Below are positions 10,535 to 19,119 of a DNA stretch of 64,000 bases, piece by piece. The notes under the pieces were generated by a model. That model made no database searches. It was not told the origin of the DNA and was given only the letters and a program-made list of their open reading frames with translations. This DNA comes from Leptospira idonii (GTDB taxonomy: Bacteria > Spirochaetota > Leptospiria > Leptospirales > Leptospiraceae). The stretch is taken from positions 206,658-270,657 of the forward strand of contig NZ_RQHW01000042.1 of NCBI RefSeq assembly GCF_004770995.1, in the 5' to 3' direction. Numbering within the stretch: position 1 is the stretch's first letter; the number at the start of each line of letters is the position of its first letter. The position numbers and the translations under genes were made by a program.

Positions 10535-12280
10535 CTAAGCGAGAACTCCTTCTCCTTTGTATCGTAGCAGAACCAAGGTTAAATCGTCTTGAATCATTTC
10601 CATGCCCCCTGAATAATCCAAGATCGTATCGAAAACCACATCTCTGATGTCTGTTAACTTTTTGGATCGATTGGAAGATATCAATTCCAATAATTTATCT
10701 TCGCCGAACATTTGTATGGAGTCTGGTTGTCTTGCTTCCGTCAAACCGTCCGTGATTAATACGATCAAATCGTCTTGTTGTAGAGGATAAGTTTCTTCCT
10801 CCGACATGGTAGAGAAGAACGGAGTTATGATTCTTCCCATAGGTTTTAAGCTCACAAGTGTTCCCGATTTTTTTATGATAAACAAAGGAAAGTGGCCTGC
10901 TCTTGCGAATTGAAGTTTCCCTGTGCTCGTATCGATATGAACCATACTTGCCGTTACGAAATGGTCTTTTAGGTTGGGAGTGATTTGAGTGCGGATATGT
11001 TCGAGACTTTGTGTCAGATGACCTAATTTTCTGCTCCAATGGTCCAAGGACATTTTCACCAAAGCGGACAGAAAGGCTGCGGGGATTCCATGACCGGATA
11101 CGTCGCAGATAAAAACCCCCAATTCCTTGGTTTCCGGTCTCCATTGTATATCGAAGAGATCCCCTCCGACTTTCATCATCGGAACGTTTCTGAATGCGAT
11201 CTCCATAGAATCCGCATCTATTACTTTATTCGGAAATAATGATTCTTGAATTCGTTTGGCGACATCCAATTGTTTATCGATTTCTTGTTTTTGTTGTTCG
11301 ATAACTTTCGTTCTTTCTTGGACTTTTTTCTCCAGAACTTCGTTTGCAATCTCTTTCAGTCGGTTCAAGACTTCTAAAGATTCAACGGCTTCTTTCTGAG
11401 CTCTTTCTCTTTCTTTGGAGATAGTGACTAGAAAGTAGGAAATTCCGTTGATGCTGAATAAAAACGCATCCAGATAAATAAGAGAATCGTTGATAGACAA
11501 ATCTCCCGCATTCTTCATCGCAAAAACACCTTCTCCTCTGACGGTTTGAGTGACTGCGGTGAAAGATAAAATTGCGCTGGCAAGCGTTGCGCCGTATTGA
11601 CTGAACCTAAGACTTGTTAATATGACAAAAGGAATCGGCAGGAATAATAAAGGCAATGCGTCGGAAAATGCGATTCTCCCTGCAATGTAAATAATGATGC
11701 ACCAAAAAATTAACTCTACTTTGGCGAATAAATTCGTTTTGAAACGTTCTGAAGGATGGAGCCATACATAAAGTAATGGAGCGACGATAATAAACCCTTG
11801 CAGTTCACCGGAGAACCATGTGAAAAAAGTGTTCCAATAAGCTTCCGCAGGAACAAAACCCCAGAAGTAAAGACTGGATACCCCTATAACAGTGCTTAGT
11901 GCGGAACCGGGAACGGTACAAAGAGTCAAAAAGTAGAGTAAACCTTTTGTCGAATAAAGAGGGTCTCTTCTTCCTGTAAGTCGGAATAAAAGATAGAAGT
12001 TTAAAACCGAACTGAGAGTGTTCCCTATCCCGATGAGAAGGGCTGTGGGAATATGGGGATTGTTGAGATAGTTTGCCGTAAAGGCACCTAGGAAAATCCC
12101 AGGAACCGAGGTTTTTCCGATCAGCATAATGGCTGTAAGACCCATTCCTTCCGGCGGCCAAACAGGTGAAACCTGGCTGTTCAAAAAAGCCAATTGAAAG
12201 CCGATCTTCGAGCAGATAATATAACCGATCGTTAATACGGGAGTCCATATCGCCAACTGCCAGATTCGTATCGATTTCAT
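10535..12280 (-). CDS. MASE1 membrane sensor fused to SpoIIE/PP2C phosphatase
   Basis: A 581-residue membrane regulator. Residues about 10-290 are a polytopic MASE1-type sensor: repeated hydrophobic helices and the run VSPVWPPEGMGLTAIML near the N-terminus, which is typical of MASE1. A charged coiled coil follows (about 295-350). The C-terminal part, about 360-575, is a SpoIIE/RsbU-type metal-dependent serine phosphatase with DIQRVQESLFP-like text (AKRIQESLFPN), the metal Asp in GGDLFDI, the DVSGHGIPAAFLSALVKM motif and LITDGLTEARQP. Such proteins normally dephosphorylate anti-sigma-factor antagonists (STAS proteins); no anti-sigma or STAS partner is adjacent. It ends convergently 38 bp from the FN3 gene. 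Domain calls are secure; the target is unknown. Confidence 0.9.
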   Translation of the reverse strand: MKSIRIWQLAIWTPVLTIGYIICSKIGFQLAFLNSQVSPVWPPEGMGLTAIMLIGKTSVPGIFLGAFTANYLNNPHIPTALLIGIGNTLSSVLNFYLLFRLTGRRDPLYSTKGLLYFLTLCTVPGSALSTVIGVSSLYFWGFVPAEAYWNTFFTWFSGELQGFIIVAPLLYVWLHPSERFKTNLFAKVELIFWCIIIYIAGRIAFSDALPLLFLPIPFVILTSLRFSQYGATLASAILSFTAVTQTVRGEGVFAMKNAGDLSINDSLIYLDAFLFSINGISYFLVTISKERERAQKEAVESLEVLNRLKEIANEVLEKKVQERTKVIEQQKQEIDKQLDVAKRIQESLFPNKVIDADSMEIAFRNVPMMKVGGDLFDIQWRPETKELGVFICDVSGHGIPAAFLSALVKMSLDHWSRKLGHLTQSLEHIRTQITPNLKDHFVTASMVHIDTSTGKLQFARAGHFPLFIIKKSGTLVSLKPMGRIITPFFSTMSEEETYPLQQDDLIVLITDGLTEARQPDSIQMFGEDKLLELISSNRSKKLTDIRDVVFDTILDYSGGMEMIQDDLTLVLLRYKGEGVLA

Positions 12281-12443
12281 AGGGAAATCAAAGAATAGCT
12301 TTCCAATCGATTCAGTCTAGCCTTTCTTCAATGTATTGTCTCCAATAAATAAAATATTTCCCAGCCTTTGTGGAAAGTTTATACTGGTTCTAAGCTTGGT
12401 GCTTCCCGTCGGTGAAATCGAGTGCCGGGAAAGGATGATGATT

Positions 12444-13043
12444 ATGAAAATATACGGAATGAAAGCTTCTGGGAACTGTTATAAAATTCAGTTGCTTTCC
12501 CATCTTTTAAACCTTCCTTACGAATGGATAGAAACGGACGGAAGAAAAGGAGAAACTAAAACCCCTGCTTTTTTAGAGAAAAATCCGAATGGGAAGGTTC
12601 CCATCATCGAACTTAAAAATGGTGAAATATTAAAAGAATCTAATGCAATTCTATTTTATCTGGCTGAAGGATCCGAATACTCTTCAAAAGATCTTTGGGA
12701 AAAGGCTAAGATTTTGGAATGGATGTTCTTCGAACAATACAGTCATGAACCTTATATTGCAACGAACCGTTGGATCATTAAATATCTTGGTAAAAAAGAG
12801 GAGCAAAAACAAAAGATCGCAGAAAATCATCCTAAGGGAGTTCATGCTTTGCAAATCATGGAATCGCATTTGAAGACCAACGATTGGTTTGTCGGCAATC
12901 GATTTACCATTGCAGATATTGCTTTATTTGCATATACGCATAAAGCAGAGGAAGGGGAATATGACCTAAAGAATTTCCCTCGCATTTTAGAATGGATTCA
13001 AAGAGTTTCTAGCGTCAAGGGATTTGTTCCGCAAGAGAGTTAG
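12444..13043 (+). CDS. Glutathione S-transferase family protein
   Basis: A 199-residue cytosolic GST-like enzyme. The start at 12444 is preferred over ATGs at 12435 and 12438 and over a longer frame from 12336, because a GGGAAAGG ribosome site ends 9 bases upstream and MKIYGMKASGNCYKIQLLSH is the expected beta-1/alpha-1 start. The thioredoxin-like half shows NPNGKVPIIEL with the cis-proline and KESNAILFYLAEGS, the glutathione-binding Glu-Ser pair. The helical half contains WFVGNRFTIADIALFAYTH, the conserved N-capping box region. It stands alone, divergent from the SpoIIE phosphatase gene. The substrate cannot be inferred; GstB-like proteins of this type act on electrophiles. Confidence 0.9.
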   Translation: MKIYGMKASGNCYKIQLLSHLLNLPYEWIETDGRKGETKTPAFLEKNPNGKVPIIELKNGEILKESNAILFYLAEGSEYSSKDLWEKAKILEWMFFEQYSHEPYIATNRWIIKYLGKKEEQKQKIAENHPKGVHALQIMESHLKTNDWFVGNRFTIADIALFAYTHKAEEGEYDLKNFPRILEWIQRVSSVKGFVPQES

Positions 13044-13063
13044 GCGGCTTATCCTCTTGTAGC

Positions 13064-13076
13064 GGGAAGACTTCCC
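13064..13076 (+). terminator. Possible weak terminator after the GST gene
   Basis: GGGAAGACTTCCC forms a short 5-bp stem 21 bases after the GST stop and is followed by an A/T-rich run with TATAATTTTCC. The stem is short and the T tract is broken, so this is only a candidate. Confidence 0.3.
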
Positions 13077-13187
13077 CTATAATTTTCCTAAAATTGTGCA
13101 ATAAACTGGGCGGATAGGGTGATATATTAAACCTAGCTTCTATTAGTGTTTGTTATCTTGGATATTATTTCGTGATATTGGACTATT

Positions 13188-14165
13188 ATGAGCGCACCCC
13201 TTCCGAAATCAAATGGCCATTTTCAGAATCAGGACTCGAATCGAACGGGCTCCTTACTTTCCTTAGGTGCTTCTGCACAGGGTCTGACCCAAGAGGAAAA
13301 GGACGAATACAGTCATTTTGTAGAGTCCATCTATCGAAAACAATACGACGATGTGCATAGATACGGGGGAAGGCAGGTTGCGGAAAGTTTCATACAGGAA
13401 TTATTCAGTATTCTTTTTGCAGGTTATTTCTCCGAATTGACTTTCCGTGATTTGGCTCAGGTGGAAGACAGTTTATCTTTTTTTTTCCTAGGAGCTAAGA
13501 AAAAACTTTCTCCGTATCTGACTTTGAGAGAAGAAAAGTCCATTCAGCCATCATTAAATGCAAATGATCTAATTTATGAACTAAAAAGAAGTCTGCCTCG
13601 AATCTATGAATTGATTTGGGAAGATGCTGCCGCTGCTCATGCGGGGGATCCTGCTGCGGAAAGTATTAAGGAAGTTGTTCTCGCATACTCCGGATTTTAT
13701 GCGATTGCAGTTCATAGGGTATCTCATGTTTTGTACGAGTTAGGTGTTCCTATCTTTCCAAGAATGTTAAGCGGTTATGCTCATGAAAAAACGGGAATTG
13801 ATATTCATCCCGGTGCAAAGATCGGAGGTTCCTTTTTTATGGATCATGGCACAGGGATTGTGATCGGAGGGACTACCACGATTTCGGATAATGTCAAAAT
13901 CTATCAGGGGGTAACATTGGGAGCGTTATCCGTCAGTAAAGATTTAGCTAAAGTTAAACGACATCCTACCATAGAAGAGAATGTCGTGATTTATTCAGGT
14001 GCAACGATCTTAGGTGGAGACACAGTGATCGGAAAAAATACGATCATCGGAGGAAACGCTTGGGTGACTCATAGCATACCTCCTTATTCCATCGTTTATC
14101 AAAAAAGCGAAGTGAGAGTTCGGAATTCTCAAGAATTGGATAACCAAATCGATTTTACGATATAA
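13188..14165 (+). CDS. cysE: Serine O-acetyltransferase
   Basis: Acetylates L-serine from acetyl-CoA to give O-acetylserine, the carbon skeleton for cysteine. The 325-residue protein has a helical N-terminal domain (about 40-195, with YSGFYAIAVHRVSHVLYELG and MLSGYAHEKTGIDIHPGAKI, the Asp-His region of the active site). A left-handed parallel beta-helix of hexapeptide repeats follows, at about 200-300: GGSFFMDHGTGIVIGGTT, IYQGVTLGALS, and GATILGGDTVIGKNTIIGGNAWV. The length and the N-terminal extension resemble the SATase type found with family 2A encapsulins rather than the short E. coli form. It converges on the cysteine desulfurase and encapsulin genes, with a 173-bp gap holding an intergenic repeat. 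I infer that it supplies O-acetylserine for the same sulfur pathway. Confidence 0.93.
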   Translation: MSAPLPKSNGHFQNQDSNRTGSLLSLGASAQGLTQEEKDEYSHFVESIYRKQYDDVHRYGGRQVAESFIQELFSILFAGYFSELTFRDLAQVEDSLSFFFLGAKKKLSPYLTLREEKSIQPSLNANDLIYELKRSLPRIYELIWEDAAAAHAGDPAAESIKEVVLAYSGFYAIAVHRVSHVLYELGVPIFPRMLSGYAHEKTGIDIHPGAKIGGSFFMDHGTGIVIGGTTTISDNVKIYQGVTLGALSVSKDLAKVKRHPTIEENVVIYSGATILGGDTVIGKNTIIGGNAWVTHSIPPYSIVYQKSEVRVRNSQELDNQIDFTI

Positions 14166-14170
14166 AAGGG

Positions 14171-14242
14171 AAGAGACATAATCCGACGGGAGGGTACTCG
14201 AACCCCCACCCGAGTTAGGGTGGAGGGGAGTGGCTCGTGGGC
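14171..14242 (-). repeat. Intergenic repeat, copy A (about 72 bp)
   Basis: Read on the minus strand, the first 40 bases are identical to the copy at 34348, starting GCCCACGAGCCACTCCCC and containing the stem CCACCC-TAACTC-GGGTGG. The rest is diverged, but both copies end with GGATTATGTCTCTT. On the plus strand the element begins 5 bases after the cysE stop codon with AAGAGACATAATCC. It could serve as a terminator-like structure between cysE and the desulfurase gene, but no T run follows the stem. Confidence 0.85.
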
Positions 14243-14338
14243 CATCCGCCTTTCCGTCTAGCAGATATCCCTCCTTTCGTAAAGGAAGCTTTCGGTTGTG
14301 AAAAAAAATTCTTCCGAAAACTTCACCTTTTTGCCTAG

Positions 14339-15952
14339 TTAGGCGACCGGTCCGCCTATTCTTCTTCCGCTTGTAATCTTAAAAAGCGCTTCGATCAGCG
14401 CATCGATATCCTCGCACGTATTGTAAAACGCCAAAGAAGGTCGAACCGTTGCTTCTAGACCGAATCTTCTCAAAATCGGCTGCGCACAATGGTGGCCGGA
14501 TCGAACTGCAATGCCTTCTTGGCTCAAAGCTTTTCCGATTTCTTCCGTTTTATGACCATCCAAAACAAAGGAAAGAACTCCCGCTTTGTCGGCTGCGGTA
14601 CCAATCAGACGTAGGCCAGGAACATTTAATAATTGTTTGGTTGCATATTCCAACAAAGAATGTTCGTAGTCGGAGATGTTTGCCATCCCGTAGCGGTTTA
14701 GATAGTCGATCGCAGCACCTAATCCTACCGCATCGGCAATGTTTCCTGTTCCTGCTTCGAAACGAAAAGGAGATTTTTGATAGACCGTTTTTTCGAAAGT
14801 GACGTCCTCGATCATATTTCCTCCACCTTGCCAAGGAGGCATGGATTCCAAAACTTCCGCCTTACCGAAAACGACTCCGATTCCCGTAGGTGCAAAAACT
14901 TTGTGACCGCTGAAAACATAAAAATCGCAATCTAAAAATTGAACGTCTACGGGTAGATGAGAAACTGCCTGCGCACCGTCTACAAGAACCTTCGCTCCGT
15001 AGCGATGTGCCATATCTACCATTTGTTTGGCGGGAGTCACAGTTCCCAATGCATTGGAAACTTGCGTGAGCGAAACGAATTTAGTTTTTGATCCTAATAG
15101 TCTTTCGTATTCGCTCAGGATGATCTGACCGGAATCGTCTACAGGAACTACTCTTAGTTTTGCGCCTTTTTTAGCACATAACATCTGCCAGGGAACGATA
15201 TTGGCATGATGTTCCAACCAAGTGATGATGATCTCATCGTCCTTGGTAATGTTTTTTTCTCCCCAAGTGTTCGCTACGAGATTGATTGCTTCCGTAGCTC
15301 CTCGGACAAAAATAATCTCTTCCACGCTTGGAGCATTTAAGAATTGTTTTACTTTGGTTCTTGCCGCTTCATAGGCATCCGTAGCTCTTGCAGCCAAAGT
15401 ATGTGCGCCTCTATGAATGTTGGAGTTTTCGTGCTGATAAAAATAGGAAAGTCTGTCAATCACCGCTTGCGGTTTGTGAGTGGTTGCGGCATTGTCCAGC
15501 CAAACAAGATTTTTACCGTTTACTTTCTCACTTAAAATGGGAAAATCTCGTCGAACGCTTGCTATATCAAAATTTCCGGAAGAAAGTGATACGGAAGGCA
15601 CAACAGACGGTGAGAATATAAAAGGGTCTGCCGTTTTTTCGTAAGAAAATTCCGAAATGTCTCTTCGTATTCCTTCAAGAAAACCGAACCCCGGAACTTG
15701 GGCAATCCCTGGAATGTCTTGAAAATTGGGAAATTCTTGTGGAATGCTTTGTTTTGTGGTTGGTAGGATCGGATCCTGCTGTAACAAAAGTTCATCCACT
15801 CCTAAAGAAGCAGGAGCGGCAGAGGATGATGGCAGAGATCCGAAGATCTCTTTCGCCATGGACTCCAAAGCTTTTGTATCGAAAAGCCCCTCTACATTGT
15901 GTTGGAAAGGGATGTTTCCGAAATCACCCGAAAAACTATCATTTGTAATCAT
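14339..15952 (-). CDS. Cysteine desulfurase with N-terminal encapsulin-cargo extension
   Basis: PLP enzyme of the SufS/CsdA class that removes sulfur from cysteine, forming alanine and a persulfide. I use the ATG at 15952 (537 residues): it overlaps the encapsulin stop by 14 bp and has GGGAA upstream, while the longer frame adds 14 residues lying inside the encapsulin gene. Residues about 135-530 are the class V aminotransferase fold, with WLDNAATTHKP, NIHRGAHTLA, the PLP lysine in FSGHKVFAPTG (Lys351) and the catalytic cysteine in RSGHHCAQP (Cys489). Residues 1-135 are an extension absent from SufS: low complexity, with short conserved-looking pieces (DTKALESMAKEIFG and VPGFGFLEGIRRDISEF). 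In family 2A encapsulin systems this tail loads the enzyme into the shell. No SufE or Isc/Suf assembly genes are nearby. Confidence 0.94.
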   Translation of the reverse strand: MITNDSFSGDFGNIPFQHNVEGLFDTKALESMAKEIFGSLPSSSAAPASLGVDELLLQQDPILPTTKQSIPQEFPNFQDIPGIAQVPGFGFLEGIRRDISEFSYEKTADPFIFSPSVVPSVSLSSGNFDIASVRRDFPILSEKVNGKNLVWLDNAATTHKPQAVIDRLSYFYQHENSNIHRGAHTLAARATDAYEAARTKVKQFLNAPSVEEIIFVRGATEAINLVANTWGEKNITKDDEIIITWLEHHANIVPWQMLCAKKGAKLRVVPVDDSGQIILSEYERLLGSKTKFVSLTQVSNALGTVTPAKQMVDMAHRYGAKVLVDGAQAVSHLPVDVQFLDCDFYVFSGHKVFAPTGIGVVFGKAEVLESMPPWQGGGNMIEDVTFEKTVYQKSPFRFEAGTGNIADAVGLGAAIDYLNRYGMANISDYEHSLLEYATKQLLNVPGLRLIGTAADKAGVLSFVLDGHKTEEIGKALSQEGIAVRSGHHCAQPILRRFGLEATVRPSLAFYNTCEDIDALIEALFKITSGRRIGGPVA

Positions 15953-16874
15953 AATAATTTCCCACATCGACATTTTCCAAAGCGGCAATCGCATCGTCAG
16001 TGAGAACCGCAGCAGAACAATAGAGAGAAACTAAATAAGATTGAATGGCAGATCGATTGATTCCCATAAAGCGTACGGATAGTCCGGGAGTTTGTTCACC
16101 AGGAAGGCCTGGTTGGAATAATCCTACGACACCTTGTTTTTTTTCACCCACTCTGAGTAGAAGGATATTCGTAGTTCCCGAATTGGATTTCGGATTCGTT
16201 TCTCCGTTTACCAAAAGTTTATCGGTAGGAATCAGAGGCAAACCTCTCCAAGTAAGAAATTGAGCACCGAACAAAGATACTGTGGCAGGAGGAACACCTC
16301 TTCTGGTACACTCTCTTCCGAAAGCCGCAATGGCAAGAGGATGGGCAAGAAAAAAGGAAGGTTCTTTCCAAACTTTGGTGATGAGTTCGTCCAAATCGTC
16401 TGGAGTAGGAGCGTTTTTTCTAGGTTGAATTCTTTGTTCTTTGGGAACGTTTTTTAAAAGACCGTAATCTTCGTTATTGATGAGCTCCAATTCTTGTTTT
16501 TCTTTTACACTTTCGATAGTGAGTCTGAGTTGTTCTTTGATTTGATCGTGAGGAGAGCTGAATAGGTCGGAGACTCTTGTTTGAACATCTAACACCGTAG
16601 AAATGGCACTGAGGGTATATTCTCTCGGTTTTTCTTCGTAGTTAACGAAAGTTTCAGGAAGTTGTTGCTCCCCTTTTTGTCCGCAGAGAACTTCTACTTG
16701 ACTGTTTTTGGCAACTTTATTGACTCTTAAAGTTCCTGATTCGAGAGGCTTCCAATCCAATAATCGAACCAGCCAGCGAGGAGTGATAGCACCGTATTGA
16801 GGTGCGGTTTTGGTTGTGTTTGCGAGCTGTCTTGCCGCAAGGTCTCCTAAAGAATGCTGAACGGTCTCTGCCAT
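15939..16874 (-). CDS. Family 2A encapsulin shell protein (SrpI-like)
   Basis: HK97-fold shell protein that self-assembles into a protein nanocompartment. The 311-residue sequence begins MAETVQHSLGDLAARQLAN and contains ITPRWLVRLLDWKPLESGTLRVNK, PDDLDELITKVWKEPSFFLAHP and GVPPATVSLFGAQFLTWRGLPLIP. I recognise these as the pattern of cyanobacterial SrpI and mycobacterial major membrane protein I, the family 2A encapsulins. There is no inserted cyclic-nucleotide-binding domain, which separates it from family 2B. The ribosome site AGGAG lies 8 bases before the ATG. The cysteine desulfurase gene overlaps its 3' end by 14 bp, so shell and cargo are translated together. Known relatives are linked to sulfur starvation or sulfur storage; that role here is inferred. 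Confidence 0.95.
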   Translation of the reverse strand: MAETVQHSLGDLAARQLANTTKTAPQYGAITPRWLVRLLDWKPLESGTLRVNKVAKNSQVEVLCGQKGEQQLPETFVNYEEKPREYTLSAISTVLDVQTRVSDLFSSPHDQIKEQLRLTIESVKEKQELELINNEDYGLLKNVPKEQRIQPRKNAPTPDDLDELITKVWKEPSFFLAHPLAIAAFGRECTRRGVPPATVSLFGAQFLTWRGLPLIPTDKLLVNGETNPKSNSGTTNILLLRVGEKKQGVVGLFQPGLPGEQTPGLSVRFMGINRSAIQSYLVSLYCSAAVLTDDAIAALENVDVGNYYDYK

Positions 16875-17214
16875 GAAAGAATCTCCTAAAAATAGTTACG
16901 TAGAGAAAACTTGTTGGCATCGGTAGGAAACGACTATTGAAAAAAATCTTCGATTTGCACTCCGCTTCTTTTACTGAATCAATTAATATTATATATTAAC
17001 AGCTTGGCTAATATATTGAGCAGAAGGAATTGTTAGCTGTTTTGCGGATCGGTAAAAACTTCTGCTTTGACTGCTTTTCACCTAATTTAAGATAGTTTTC
17101 GATCAAAAGATTGATTCGAATCGGAAGTTTCCTATTCGTTATACTGGAAACGAACTCTAATCTAATCGAAAATCAGTGGGATTTTCATGCGGAAAGATTT
17201 ACTAAATGGAAAAA
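16875..17214. promoter_or_regulatory. Upstream region of the encapsulin operon with inverted repeats
   Basis: This 340-bp gap carries no gene that I can support. It holds two inverted repeats that could be regulator sites for the minus-strand encapsulin operon. One is TTAATA-N5-TATTAA at 16983-16999. The other pairs AACAGCT (16998-17004) with AGCTGTT (17035-17041). The region is A/T-rich, as expected for a promoter. The ABC-F gene ends at 17215, so its transcript runs towards the window start beyond this gap. No known operator consensus was recognised. Confidence 0.35.
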
Positions 17215-19062
17215 TCAGACTTTTTCCCATTGTGCATATTTCTCTTCGATGAGCAGGTCTAACCCTTCTATTTCTTTAGAAATTTCCGCCAATTTGAGAT
17301 GGTCTTGAGAGAAGGATTCTAAGGATAAATGAAGGGTTTCCTTTTGCTTTTCCAGTTTTTCGATCTCTTCTTCCAACTTCTTTCTTTGTTTTTCTTCTTT
17401 CGAATTCTTTTTAAAGTCGGATACCGGCTTCTCTTGCACTTGAACTTTGAGTTCTTCCTGTTTTTCTTTAGGTGCCGATTCTTTCTCCAAATAAGAGGAG
17501 AAACTTCCTATATAGGTATCGATCTGCCCGTTTTCTTGAAAAACTAGCAAAGATTCGGCGACTCTATCCAGAAAATAACGATCGTGCGATACTGTAACGA
17601 CTGTTCCAGGAAATTCGTTTAGAAAATTTTCCAAGATGGATAATGTTTGTATGTCCAAATCGTTTGTAGGTTCGTCCAAAATCAAAAAATTAGGGCCGCA
17701 CATAAGGATTTGAACCAAATACAATCTTCTTTTTTCTCCACCGGAAAGCTTTGAAATTTGAGTGTATTGTTGTTTGCCGTCGAATAAAAATCTTTCCAAT
17801 ACTTTGGAGGCTGTGATTTTTTCACCTTCTTCGTTGGTAATGTATTCCCCTGAATATTCCTTAATGTAATCGAGAACGTTCATCTGGAGAGGGAGATCCC
17901 TGCTGATTTGATCGAAATAACCGATCTTAGTGTTTAATCCTGGTTTGACGAATCCCGAATCGGGATCTAGAACTCCTGCAAATAAGTTCAGCAAAGTCGA
18001 CTTTCCGACTCCGTTCGGACCTACGACGCCTAACCTTTCTTTGGCTTTGAAATAGTATGTGAAATTTTTTACGATAGGTCTGCCGGGAAAGGATTTATGA
18101 AGAGAATGAATTTCTAAAATCGTTTTTCCTTGTCGTTTAGAGGCAACGCTTAGTTCCAGTTCTTTTTGTAGTTCGAATACTTCTCTATTCTTGAGATTCT
18201 CCGCTCTGTCGATTCTGGCTTTTTGTTTGGTGGTTCTCGCTTTTGGCTGACGTTTCAGCCATTTCATTTCCTGTTTTAGAAATTGTCTGTTTTTATCTTC
18301 TTGTTTCAGAAGCGTTTCTTCTCTTTCTACCTTTTTTTCAAGGAATTCGGAGTAGTTCCCTTCGTAAGTATAATGGCTACCTCTATCGATCTCCAGAATT
18401 TTGGAGACGACTCTGTCCAAGAAATAACGATCGTGCGTGATGAGAAGAAGCGCTTTTTTACATTGGATCAAATATTCTTCCAACCACAGGATCGAATTCA
18501 CATCCAAATGGTTTGTAGGCTCATCCAAAATAAGAAGATTACTTTCTTCGATCAGCGTTTTGGCAAGTTCTACTTTTTTCAGCATCCCTCCGGAAAGAGA
18601 AGACATTTTTCTTTCCAGCCTATCGACACCTAGCTCTCGTAATATGGAGGTGATTTGAGATTCGTATTCCCAAGCGGAGAGCCTGTCCATCTCCTGCATA
18701 AGGCGAGTGTAGTTTGCTTCCGATTCTTCTGTTCCTGTTTCCAGTTCTGCACAAGCGATCGCATAATCGTGAAGTAGATTTACTAATTTCCCTCCGCCTC
18801 TGTAGATATGATCGATGATTTTTTCTTCCGGATCAAAAACAGGATTTTGTTCCAATACGGCAATCTTTAACTGTTTGTTTGCGATGACGCTTCCTGAATC
18901 TAACTCCTCTTTGCCGAGAATGGTTCTGAGAAGCGTCGATTTGCCGGATCCGTTGGTCCCTACGATTGCCACTTTCTCTTCTTCGGAGATTCCGAAGTCT
19001 AAGTTTTTGAATAATACTTTTTCGCCGATTGTTTTGGAGAGTTTGGAGATGGATAATAACAC
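17215..19062 (-). CDS. ABC-F family ATPase, Uup-like
   Basis: Soluble duplicated ABC ATPase of 615 residues without membrane segments; family members act on the ribosome. The first cassette has GTNGSGKST, LSGGMLKKVELAKTL and LLILDEPTNHLD; the second has GPNGVGKST, LSGGEKRRLYLVQIL and FLILDEPTNDLD. The linker between them is charged and helical (FLKQEMKWLKRQPKARTTKQ), the P-site tRNA-interaction motif region. The last 90 residues are a Lys/Glu-rich coiled coil (EEKQRKKLEEEIEKLEKQ), which points to the Uup subgroup rather than EttA. The gene is followed by the encapsulin upstream region and preceded by the hybrid kinase gene with a 57-bp gap. An antibiotic-resistance role is possible in this family but nothing here supports it. 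Confidence 0.93.
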   Translation of the reverse strand: MLLSISKLSKTIGEKVLFKNLDFGISEEEKVAIVGTNGSGKSTLLRTILGKEELDSGSVIANKQLKIAVLEQNPVFDPEEKIIDHIYRGGGKLVNLLHDYAIACAELETGTEESEANYTRLMQEMDRLSAWEYESQITSILRELGVDRLERKMSSLSGGMLKKVELAKTLIEESNLLILDEPTNHLDVNSILWLEEYLIQCKKALLLITHDRYFLDRVVSKILEIDRGSHYTYEGNYSEFLEKKVEREETLLKQEDKNRQFLKQEMKWLKRQPKARTTKQKARIDRAENLKNREVFELQKELELSVASKRQGKTILEIHSLHKSFPGRPIVKNFTYYFKAKERLGVVGPNGVGKSTLLNLFAGVLDPDSGFVKPGLNTKIGYFDQISRDLPLQMNVLDYIKEYSGEYITNEEGEKITASKVLERFLFDGKQQYTQISKLSGGEKRRLYLVQILMCGPNFLILDEPTNDLDIQTLSILENFLNEFPGTVVTVSHDRYFLDRVAESLLVFQENGQIDTYIGSFSSYLEKESAPKEKQEELKVQVQEKPVSDFKKNSKEEKQRKKLEEEIEKLEKQKETLHLSLESFSQDHLKLAEISKEIEGLDLLIEEKYAQWEKV

Positions 19063-19119
19063 GATTTAGCGCCCAATGACTATGGAAACCAAACCCTGAT
19101 TAAAATCTATTGGAAAAAT

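Noticed and set aside
14185..14275. tRNA-like sequence on the minus strand with a TTCGA loop and GGAGGG ends
   Set aside because: No 5-bp anticodon stem with a seven-base loop and T33 can be drawn, the T stem is out of register by one base, and the same core recurs with other flanks at 34348, so it is a repeat.
15939..16874. Family 2B encapsulin regulated by cyclic nucleotides
   Set aside because: No inserted cyclic-nucleotide-binding domain is present in the 311 residues, despite the cyclase genes elsewhere in the window.
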